Program-made: the position numbers and the translations under genes
DNA from: Channa striata
Lineage: Eukaryota; Chordata; Actinopteri; Anabantiformes; Channidae
Direction of reading: 5' to 3'
Assembly: GCA_033026295.1 (NCBI GenBank)
Contig: CM065183.1
Location: forward strand, 13,432,657 to 13,496,656
Length of the DNA: 64,000 nt
Shown: positions 51,430-63,400 of the stretch, one piece after another
Layout: each line of letters opens with the position of its first letter
Numbering within the stretch: the first letter of the stretch is position 1
Notes under the pieces: model-generated
Database searches by the model: none
The model's input: the letters and a program-made list of their open reading frames with translations, nothing else
Told to the model about the DNA's origin: nothing

Positions 51430-54400
51430 CATAGTGAGCCATAATATGTACTGTCACAGATGATTCTCTTGTCTAATACCAGGGTCATCAGCCCTTCTGA
51501 CCTGCAACACATACAACGTCTGATAAACACATACATGCAAAAAAAAAAAAAAAAAAAAAAGACCCTCGAGTCACTGCCTGACTATTATATGATTCTCCTT
51601 TTCTGTGAACTTTGCCACCGGAGGTATGACATCATCACCATCTGATAAAGAGGCAATGCTGTTTACTGTTGTCAATGGGGAATTGTACCAGTTATGTTGA
51701 ACATGAGGGAGAAAGAGACAAAGACTCAAAAGGATGCTCACAGTTGGGAAAAATCTCACTGATTGGATTGTACATTATTACAGTCTTGAAACTAGACAAC
51801 GGTAAACATGTCATTCTCTATAAATGACAAAAGCAGTCTTTAGGACAAGCCGTACTAAGTATAGAAGGACTCATTTATGGTCATGGTACGAGTAAAGTTT
51901 GAAACGACAAAATTAGGGAATGACATTATTTCCCATTTGTGGAGAAACTATGCACAAGATACTGTGTGATACAGAAGACAGATGGACGGTCAAATGGACA
52001 GATTGACAGTGCCCTCATCATTCAGTACAAGAAGACGTGTCAAACTGTTATTTGACCAAGGTTTAGTGCGGTTCCAGATCTGTGTGTCACCCAGCTGGAG
52101 GATCAACTGAGCCAGTCAGAACTTTACAAGCTGGACTAAGACTGACAGGAGCCCTCTCATACAATGACTAGAGCCAGAGCACGGGGCTCTGGCACAACGA
52201 CGCTTTGTGAGGAAAAACATGATCATCCCTTATTAGAGAAAAATCCATTACATGAATTATGAATGTTTTTCAGTTTTCTCGGGGGCTTACAGTGAAACAT
52301 TCTCCGTTTCGTTGTATGTCCATCAAACAATAAGCTAGTTAAGGATATTCTACTTATATATGTGATCATCATGACAAATGGCTCATCTCAACAGAAAATG
52401 AAATGGTTTAGTCTGATTATCAGGTTATGACTGAGCCACACTTTGATAAATATATAAAAAATGTTTTGCTATACAGAAAAAAACTATTCTTTAGACTAAC
52501 AGTGTGAGTCATTATCCTGTGATTGCTATTATAAATTTTAGGGTTCTGCTTTTCATTCCAAATAAAGCTCTCAAATGAGAGCAATGAAAGCGAAATCACT
52601 GCGTTTGACAACTTGTTCTCCATGCTATTATGTGTCTTCAAGATCTGTTGTGCTTTAAAAAGTTCCATGTTAATTTGAACATACGACACGTGACACGTGA
52701 CATACTGTACATAAAAAATGAGTCGACGGCCCATTCTATGCTGCTTTCTTCTCTGAGCATGTGTCCTCCTTATCCAGTGACAGTTGTCCTCGTCGGAGTA
52801 GCCATTAGGAAGATGGATCAAGGCTGGCACACCGTGACTGGATTTGAATGCTAAGTACAAAGCTTATGGAGCACCCGAGTCCAATTAATTACAAAAGCCT
52901 GTTTTGCGTGGCACTGCTTGTTATCAGTCTCATATCTGCCTTAGTGACTAATGTTACCCCTCCAAAACCCAAAGTAACAACAACCAGCTAACTGATTGCC
53001 GCAGGCCAGCGCTTATGAACAAGTAAACAATGAAGCGCAGACTCACGTCCCCTCTGTGCAGCTAATTAGTGAGCACGTAATGGCCAAAACTCTTCTGCAG
53101 CGTGCAGCGTTCAGGGACCGACATCTGCTGTGAGTTACTTTCAAGAGCCAACCGGATTGCTTCAGTCACTGTGCCTTCTGTCTTTGATTTGCTGCCAGTT
53201 TTCATCTACACCACACAACTTGAGCTTTTGTTGTTGTATGGGCAGAAGTGGAACACCTTGATATGAAAATGGGCTGTGTTCAAAGAAGCCAACGCTTTTA
53301 TATTTTGCTACACTTTTGCAGATTAGGCGTAAATATGATATTTTGCTTCAACTGTGGCAGTGTACTGTGTCTTTCGTTGTCTTGAAAGAGCGGAAAAACA
53401 CTCATCTTAGTCATCAACACACCCCTGCACACATATCAACACATTTATGCACAATCATACAATGAATGGCCAGAACACGTTCCTTTCCTATCAGAAGAAG
53501 TTATCATAGAAAGAAGGGGAAGGAAGGTGGGAAACAGTGGGGCAGTGGTGAGAAATAAAAGTGTCTGCTGAAAGAATAGTGGGAAATCAATGGAGATGAG
53601 TGGAAGAAGGTCAGTAAGAAAGAAAAGAATGAAGGTGAAGTCAGGGTGAAGAGATAAAAAGAACAGCAGGCAGGAAGAAGTGGAACGACAGGCTGAGATC
53701 ATAGTGGATGCTGACAGAGAGTCTGGGCCGGGGGGTGAGAGGGCAGCAGTGTGAACTAACCAACTTTTAAACGATGAAGATGGAAAACAAACGACGAAAC
53801 AAAAGGGAACGGAAAAAATGCCGGGCCCAGAAAAGGTGGCAGAGAGAAGAGAAGGATGAGGGGAGAGTGAGAGGAGACAAAAGACGCTGACGTTCGGTGG
53901 GGTTAATCATTGAGCGTGTCAGGGGAAGGAGAGAGCCTTGTTGGAGTGACAGGTCTGCTGAGCTAAAACCCTCATCAGGCTTGCTGTCCTGCTCCGCAGA
54001 CGTCAAAGCTTCAGCTCCAGAAGGGGAAAGGCAACGCCTGGCGAATGTTAACTGCTCGAGGCTGTCTTTGAAATGGCCAACGTATAACTGCAAGTTCAAC
54101 TTCTTTGCACTGAGTTAATATCTATGATAATCACAATGGCAAAGCGGTGTGATTTCAGAGTCCGATCTTTCTCTGAGGAGAATTAAGTATGCTGGATTTA
54201 TTGTTACTATACTGACTCTTACCTGTGTATGCAGGTTAAAATGGCTTTTTGGTGGCTGCCCGTGGCAATTCAGAGTAGCACTCTCTCTCCTGTATGAAAT
54301 TCTTACAATAGTTTACAGAAATATTTCACCAAATGCAATGTTGCAAAGATCAGCCTTTGTTGGGGGTCCCGTAGAATGCATAATTCTGTAACGTCATTTT

Positions 54401-57400
54401 ATCGGGCCAAACAGTAATGCCTCACCTTTCACTGTTTGATCCGCCACTGACAAACAGACTATTGTGTTCAAGAGCGACTCTGATCACCAGCATTCGATTA
54501 GACAAGTCACTGCACGAAAAGAGCCACAAATGAACACACACACACATCCAGTCAATGGTCAGCATCAGTCTGCTTTGGGTTCTTGTTTGCGTTGTTCTGT
54601 CTGACCCATCAAACAGTTTGTGGTGTGTCAGGCACCGTTTGCTCGCGTCAGCCCATATCACTGGCTTCTAAGCAGACTGAATGTTGTGTGTTAAATCTGC
54701 AATGTGGTCGGTCAGAGAGAGAACCCTCTGACCAGCTGTTCTGGTTTGTTCGCTCAGAATCATCTCCGACTGAGTCTACATTCTGTTTATTCACACAAGG
54801 GCAAAGAAAAGCAAAATGTCACATTTCTGAATTGGAAATTATTCACCCATTCATTATGTCTATCTCAGCTTCTCTCAGGGCCAACACCAAGAGACACACA
54901 GACTGACATCCAAGGAGCTCACAGGGAGAACATACAAACTGTACACAGAAAGGCCGGCCAGGGACTCAAACCGGGGACCTTCTAGTTGTGAGGCAGCACA
55001 TGTTTAAACTTTTGACACTGCCATAAAGTCAGCCAACTTACTGTCTTTGTTTTGTGAATTTTCAAACTCAAAATTGAGGAAGGCCCAAACATATATTAAC
55101 TGTGGTGCATAAAAATAACTTTCTGATGCAAAGCTGGTAAGTAGTTGGCTCTAAGGAAGGTTAGTGTGTTAGCATGTGAGAGAGACAACAAGATGCAGCT
55201 GAATGCAACAGCAAACACGAGTGTGGTGAGCACTGTCCAGACCAATAGTTCATATTTCTGTGCATTTCTTTGTTAGCATTTATATAGAAAGTGTGATGGC
55301 TACATGGGATGTGGTCATTTCTGAGAAAAGGTATTTTTCTGCCCTGTGTAAGTCTAAAGTGGCAGTGGCTCATGTTACGGCACTGAAGCTTCAACAACTC
55401 CAGTGAGCCATAAACTCTTCAAAGCCACTGTAAAGAAATAAATTTTAGAGCAGGTTTGATATGAAAGTAACTCTAATTTATGACTTTAAATCGAGAAATT
55501 GAACATCTGCTTGTCTTTAGCCTTTTGAAGCAGGGAAGTGAGGGAGTGTGAGGTGGAAAATGTCAAGTCTGTGTAACTGGCTGCATTGACATTCTCAGGA
55601 GACAAATTGGAAGATTTTACACTTCAAAACTGCCCGTCCTGCTTCATTTAATGCCAAAGGAGGTCTCTGCAGCATTCACTCCGATGTGGGCACGGCACAG
55701 ACCAGTAGGGGGCACAATTACTTTGTTGCAGCCTCCGCATTGTGCCATGCTCAGCACGTGTAGGGTAATGGTGAATCATTAATGCACTAAAGCATATGCG
55801 TGTGAGTTTCATATGTGAGCCGAAGAGAGAGAGAACAGGGAAGGGAAAGAGACAGAAAGAAAAAGAGTAAAACACTGAAAATATCAATGTGGAGAATATT
55901 CTCCTTCAGGGTGGAAGGCTATCACATGTGAGCATCACTCACACTTTCAGTTTTAACTGCGACAATCAAGCCCACACTTACAGTAGTCTTCGGAAGGAAG
56001 GTTCAACGAAGGGCTTCCAAAGGACGGGGGTGTAGTCTTGATAGCCGGTCTAAACGGTGCCCTGGTTGTGATAGTGGCCACTGGTGGAAACTCGCCGTTG
56101 GCTGGAAGGAAATATAAGGCATTTATTGAAAAGACTGTGCTTTCTTTCCCCCATGTGCAGCAATCAAATCCTGTTGCTGTGACACTGATGAACTGAGGAA
56201 GCACAGTAGCTGCAGATCCCTCGGTGGCACAGAAAATGTGGAACCACCAGCAGGGGTCATTCTTTCATTTGAACCACTAGTGGCTTCGCAGAGGGAGCAG
56301 AATACCTAACACCCAGCTCCTCTTTATCCGTGCCTACAGTAGATGGGTAAGCACATTCAGTGCCAATCCATCAAGCCTTCAGCCTCACCGATTTCCCAAG
56401 ACTGAGATCATAAGCTCCCTTGTACCTTGATCTCTTACCCTCAAATTTTCACCCCAAATGAAGTCTTCCAGGCAAAGGCCTTACTGATTGGCTATTATGA
56501 CTCAAGATACAGAAACCTTTTTTCCTCAAAGTTATATATTAAAGTAGGACACTTAACTATTATAGTGCTGAGCTGGAGTCACCTGTCCCTTTTATCTAGT
56601 TTTCAGTAGAAGCAAAGAGGCTACAGCTCCCATGATTGCCTGACTGAATCACTGAACAGATTAATCACTTCCTTTGATTAGGCCTGCAATCAGCGAAAGA
56701 AAAGACTGGCCTGCCATTAAAGAAATCTGTTGCCACACCTGACCGTACACTGCAGAGCCTACAGCAATCGGTACAATCCTGTCAGCTACACCCGACAAAA
56801 ATACCATGAAGAAAATATACATCTAGACAAACATTTTTGCTGATGACTGTGCCCATTTCAGAGCATGCACTACTTCCTTGAACTTACATGTTTTATTTGT
56901 AGGAACCCACTCACAACATTTAGCTGCCACAAATGTGTCCATAGCATTAAGACTTTCTCCAAAGAGCAGCTTCTCGTTCTCGTATCTAATTTCTTTGGTG
57001 CTGTGGTGTGTAGAAATAGCCCTCAGTGGCTCTGTTGCTAGATGACCCTGGTTGGCTGCTGTGAAGGCAGAAGACTTCTGCACAGCTGAGATTATTTCAG
57101 GGAACTCTGATAAGGTTCACTGTGGCTGAGGAGCTGATAATGCCGCTATCGTACAACAGCGTGACACTAAACAAGGGCAGGGGTTCACAATTTGACCTGC
57201 TGCTATTCTTCTAGTCCTGCCTCTGATTCATAACTTTTGCCACAAAGGTAGATACAATAAACGCCACCCAAAGAGCCAGTACTGCCTAGTCAGCTTTCGA
57301 ACAATAGACATCATCGCTGGTTCAGCCAGCCTGCCATAATGTTCCTGTCTATCACCACCAACGAGGGCCTTTCTTGTTGCCTTTTCATTTCACAACACTT

Positions 57401-60400
57401 CCAATGTGCTCAGTGCAGATACTTGAGGCACGCAAACAATGCAGTGTAAATGACACAACGAGTATATAACCTGCATATTAAGTCCTATTTCTGTTCTGCA
57501 TATGGAATAGACTGTTGAGAGGATGATTACATGGTTTCATGGCCTATTTGCATTTCACACAGCGAGAGAAAAGAAATGGTTTACAGTTGTAGACTGGCCT
57601 GTCTTGCGGCGCGGCACTGTAGCGTACAGTTTGTTTATACTGTGGCTGCCTCGTATTCTCCACAGACTTGCCCTGGATGACAAAAAGCAACAGAGGATCA
57701 TTTAAAGGTTTCGTGTGACTGTTTTCTTTCACTTCCTTCGCTCTTCTAAGTCACAAGTAGCCCTCGAGTAAAAAGTTGCATTGCAGCTCTGTAACAACCC
57801 AATGTCGAGCAGGTGCTGTTTCTAAGACCGTGGAGAAAGAAGTTGCCTGAGCTGAATTTCAACCAGAAATCCAACAAGTTTTCTAATTGTGATGAGGTAA
57901 TAAGTAGGCCACATTATAATTTGACTTGAACGTGAAAATAAATCATACCTGCTCTTCCCCTCATTCTGGCAGTATCGGGGGGGGGGAAACATGACTTTTC
58001 ATCTTTATCTCTTTAATTATTTTAACTGCAAAAACACTTCCCCTGCCTGGCTTTCCTGTCACCTTGGGATGAGGGCTCACCGTTTATGACAATATGGTAG
58101 GGGGCTCCCTCAGCAGCTGAAAGCTTTGGAAAGCTACTGTGTGGCAGGATTCCATTTGGTCTGAGAAAACCTGCTTGCTTTGACAAACATTATATGTGAA
58201 TCGGTTGAGACTTACTCACGGTACTGTGGCATACAACACCATCTGTACATACGATTAAGTGGCTGCTTGATCAAAAGTCAGCAATTTGTCTTTAAATGTA
58301 CACCAAAGATGTGCCCTCAATCTGATGGATCACAAACAGCATGTGAGGTATCATGTTGGATTGGACAGGTACAGGAGTCCACATAACATTGTCTCTAACA
58401 TTGTAATTATGGACATTTTGTGTGTTATGTATACACAACAATTTCCACTATTACCTTCAACAAAGCCACTAATAAGGTTTACCGCATTGTTATTCTGAGC
58501 ATGGTGAAAAAAGCTACAGCAGGGCTAAGTAACAGACAGAGCTGCAGCACACAGCATTGGTATGCTGCTGCATCAGGAGAAGGACTCAAGAGGTCCACCA
58601 CAGAGCAGCGTGAACCAGAGGGCAGGGCAACAGCCGGTGTGGCTGTCACTGTTCATTAGCAGGGCGCCGTAAGCTACCTGAAGCACGCCACGGGTCAGCC
58701 ATGGCGGGGCACCTCGTTACCACCCAGGCGCCATCCTAAAATATCTTGAGATTGTGACAGCTCCGAGAGACATCTACACCAGAGACATTTCGTCTTGACA
58801 GTCAGCCTTAGTCCTTAATGGAAACACGGTGTAGTAAAGGAGACTTGAATTTCTAAACTGTCAACCTGCGCGTGCTGGTCTCATAGGTGTATCTAAATTA
58901 TGCTTATCATACAGTTACTGCCCGTTCATGTAAGAAAACGTGTTTTAAGTAAACTGCTTTAATTACCCTACACATACTGTACTGCATGTAATCCCTGGGA
59001 AATACCCAGAGAGATTGTAGAGCGTCTGTACTCACTAGTCCCCAGTCTGTTTCCATGCTTCCTAACAACCAAATGAATGCAATGAATACATTTCTGTATT
59101 TTATAGTTGCATTACATAAGTTACCATGACAGATGACACAGATACAAGTGACCTGTTGTTTAAATCAGTTAGGTTTATCATCTTGCAATGGTAAGCCGTT
59201 GGAGAATCTCCAGATTTACCATCCAGTGATGTCAAGGACCAGCTACCGTTGGGGCACATTTATAATATAATGTTTGGGCATCTCTATAGAGGCAGCTGGT
59301 ACTGCTGTTAATGTCTATTAGAGTGTGGCAGGAAGTGATGGTTCACAGCAGAGAGAACAGGACCAACTTTGTGTGCTGTCTAACCTAATAAAGTAATTTA
59401 ATGATGCTGGTGAAGATAAAATGATAAAACTGACAGCCAGGTCCAACACTTGAAAGGCAATGGATGCATCATCAAGCCCACATGCTTGCCAAACTATACA
59501 TCATACTAAAGCCTAGAGAGGTGCAGGGAAAAGGCCATGGATGGCTGAACCTCTGCATAATGTCTTCAGAGTATGTGTTCCTATCATCCATATTACAGTG
59601 CTGTGTCATAATGCTCAGGGATCCATCACGCTAATCGCTCACAGTGATCACTTTTGGAAACGGCGTCTTTTACCGAGCTTCATCATCGTCCATCCACTGA
59701 TCTGATCGATAGGTGACTTTGTCAGGTGCGGCCTGGCCTAGATTAACAGCTGCCCATTTGGAATGTAAGCAAAGCAGAGACAGATGATCCTTGAGTGCTG
59801 CCATACCAGCGCTGCTATTCCAGAGGACATAAAACATAAATTGGTGTGCAAATATCTTCTGGAAAATGTCATATCTTTAGATAAAGAGTCTTTGACCCAA
59901 TGAGCCTGAGCTGATACAGGTTGATAGTGAGTCCACTCTACCCTAGACCAACAGCAATTTCTCTCATCATATTCAGCTGATGAACCCGCATTGTCTGATT
60001 GCATTTTGCAGTTAGGGCAACAGGGCAGATATTTTATTTGTATGTGATGAATACATTCATCGCAAGCATCGTCTAAAGGTGAAGACAAAACGAATTATAT
60101 GTCAGTCACATTTTTCTTTTCTATTTCAAATCTGAACTGGGATCTAACAATAGTTCAATTCGGCCATAGCAGCATCAACATTCATGTAAAACCCAGTAAA
60201 CCTACAGTAACAGACATTCACCTTCTCAACTTAGATTAAAAAAAGGCATTAAACCAAAAACATGAGGAATCAGACTATTTCACAGGGGGTCTGTGCTCAG
60301 GCCTCTTGAGTCTAATTTGTGGCCAGGCTATTGTCACTATATCACAGCTTTATTTTACCACAGTTCCTATTGTCAGAGATGATCACACATTCCTGTCACT

Positions 60401-63400
60401 GTTCAAACAGGTTCCTGCAGATATGCAGAGATGGAGGACAGCGCTGAACTCTTAACCTTTTATTCTACTGATGCCAGACTTGGTAGTCATCTGTCTTCTG
60501 AATTTATTCTCATAAAGCATCTCAATGAAATATCTGGAAAGGTGACATGAGGTTTGACCTTTGTAAGCCTGCAGTACAACATTGAAACATAAACCGCACA
60601 TATAATTTTCACAAACTCTCCACAACATAGCCAGTGTCGCAAAGCTGCAGGAGTGTAAGTTCAGAACTTTCAGTAACGTTCATTTTTAAAAGCAATTATT
60701 TTTATTTTTAATGTAGTCTTGACTAAAAATTGCAAAATAAAAGTTGCACAAGAGAAGACAATGTGTGGTATTGTGGCTACATAAAGAGACTTAAATGAAA
60801 TATTTGGGTAGGTAATTTCTGTATTAAAGAAGTGCCAATCAGTCAAATCATATCTTGTGAAACACAAACATTAGGCAGACCTCATTAATTGTATTTCTTC
60901 GGGTAACTTTCAGTGTTTTTTGCGCACTAGTCTAAAGAAGTGCTTAAACATTTCAGAGTAATTCACCTTTTTCCATCCTTTGCTTGTCAAGGTCAATCAA
61001 TCAAGCAATCAGTCAAAAAAATCCCATTAAATCAACTAAGGTCTGTTAAAGCAAGAGCGAGAAAGAAAAACGTAACATTTTACAGTACTCACATGCCAGG
61101 AAGCAGTCCATACTAAATGAGATGTTGTCAAGAGAGATAGCTGAACCCGGTCCAGGTCCATCTTCTATGCTGAATTGCAGCCAGAACCTGCGGAGGGACA
61201 GAGCTGGTTTATCTACCGTACTTCTGAGAGGGGTTGGATAGGACTGACTGAAACAATGCTAAGAAGAATTTAGCGCATTTCAGGAAAATTTCCACTGAGG
61301 TTCAGCTTTGGGGGTGTGCATTGTGTAAATTATGACAGCTCAGTCTGTTTTGCTTACAAGTATTCAGCATCTCTTCTTGCCAAGACAAAAAGCACAATTT
61401 GACTTCTTTTGTGAAACACATGTTGTGGTTCCAACTTAAAGTGCAATCAGAACATTTTCAGACCCACTTCACTTTTTGTCTATTTTGTTATGTTGCAGCC
61501 TGACACTACAGCTGATTAAATTGTTTTTGTTCTCATAAATCTGCACTCCAATATTGACAAAGTTAAAACTGCATTCTAAAATGTCTGTAAATAAAAAAAT
61601 ATATATATAAATCTGAAATATTACATTGGCCTAATTATTCAGACCCTTTGCTGAAGCACCTTTGGCTGCAATTACAGCTGTTACAACAGTTGTTCTTCCT
61701 GTGCAAATCCTCTCACGCTCAGTCAGATTGGAAGGGACCATGGGTGGACAGCCATTTTCATGTCTCTCCAAAGGGTTCTGGCTGGGCCACTCTAGGACAT
61801 TTCCTGTACGCAGTTGCCCCTACACCACTCCTCTGTCTTTGCTGTGTGCTTAGGATTGTTGTCGTGTGGGAAAGTGAACCTTCGGCCCAGTCTGAGGTCC
61901 AGATCGCTGTGGAACAGGTTTTCATTAAGGATATCTATGTACTGTACTCCAGTCAGCTTTTCCTCAACCCTGACCAGTCTTCTAGTCCCTGCTACTGGAA
62001 AAACAGCCCCTCACCATGGTTCCCTGTAGAGATAGTAGTGTTGACCCTCGGGTTCTTGGTCACCTTTTTTACTGAGGCCGTTCTCACCCATTGCTCAGGT
62101 TGGTCAGACAACTAGCTCTTGGAAGAATCCTGGCTGTGCCAATCTTGTTCCTTTTAGAATTAAGGAGGCCACTGTGCTCTAGGGAATCTGCAGTGCGGCA
62201 GAATTTATTCTCTAGATCTGTGCCTTGCAATGACTCTGTTTCTGAGCTCCACAGGCAGTTGCTTTGACCTAATGACTTTACTTCTAATTCAGTAGGCATT
62301 GGCAGCTAAGAGGCCTTCTACAGAGAGGTGTGTGCTTTCCCAATCAATTTAATTAACACAGGCGGACTCCAGTCAAGGTGTAGAAACATCTCAGCAAAGA
62401 TCAAGAGAAAAGGTGTTGCAAAGAGTTTGAATACTTAAGTGCTTTTGATATTTCATTTTTTGTTTTATATGTTTACAGAACATTGTAAAATTGCATTTTT
62501 GCAATTGAGTGTGGATTATGAAAATAGAAATTCATTTGAAAGTATCAGGCTGCAACATAAGATTGAAAAAAGAGGGTCTTAAAACCTTCTGAATGCACTG
62601 TATATGCACATAATAATTTAGGCAGACATAATTACACCAACAGGATTTGAGCTCCACTGTAGTCTGTTTCCTTTAAAGAAAATGTTGGACATTTTTGGCA
62701 GTTTGCACGATACTTTTTTGTCACAAAAACTGGTGCCAGCTGAAGAAACTGATTACAGGTCCCTCTGAAGCTCACTACGCAACCTGTTATAGTGTTTTAT
62801 ACAATAAAATGAATTTATTGTATTTTTAAATTTTTCTCATTTTTCAATCAAGTGAAAAATTATTTGCAGGACTTTTTTTTGAGTGGGACCAGATGATAGA
62901 AAACCAAAAGAAGTAACTAGAATGAACAACAGTAAACAGTTTATTTGTGAGATTTGGAAGTTCTACTATGTGGACTAAGCTTGTCTAGCTCAAGCTCCAT
63001 GCTAAGTTAACCAGCTGCAGATTCAGCAGACAGACAAGAGTGGCATCAGTCCTCTCGTCCAACTTTCAGGTAAGAAAGGTCAGCACATAGCCCACAGAAC
63101 CAAACTGGTATTGTGGTTGCATTAGTTCTTGTAATAAGATCATTTTAGCTAAAACTTAATTAAATTGTAATTTTTTTCCTGTCAACCCAGGTGCCCAAAC
63201 CAAAAAGACTCACCACAAATCTATGTGTAATGTCTTCTGACTTTTGCCTGCACTTTAAGCTGTACTCTGGTTCTATTTAAGCTCTACAAAGGTCACCGTG
63301 AAAAGTCTGGCAGGTTCACCTCGTGGTTACGGACATGACATTCTAATTAAGAGCACAAGAACGGCTTGCTACATAACCTAGGAATCAAAAATTAATCACT

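Larger units (their letters stand above)
49449..55981 (-). other. alk intron 11
   Basis: About 6.5 kb. Contains a CA microsatellite (51363-51426), a poly-A run (51540-51560), a purine-rich stretch (53481-53960) and a teleost repeat fragment (54855-54990). The longest open frame (52420-52860, - strand) has no recognisable content. Confidence 0.6.

Noticed and set aside
52420..52860. 146-codon open frame on the - strand in alk intron 11, the longest unexplained frame
   Set aside because: AT-rich, Lys/Asn/Ser-heavy composition, no motif, no splice sites fitting exon 11 or 12 phases.
56823..57083. 86-codon - strand frame in alk intron 10
   Set aside because: Considered as a transposase fragment or exon, but I recognise no motif and phases do not fit.
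59738..60088. Cys-rich frame (CDECIHH...CCPNC) with a plausible acceptor CACCTTTAG as an extra alk exon between exons 10 and 11
   Set aside because: No donor gives the one-base phase needed for exon 11, and exons 10 and 11 already join in frame with a linker of mammalian length.
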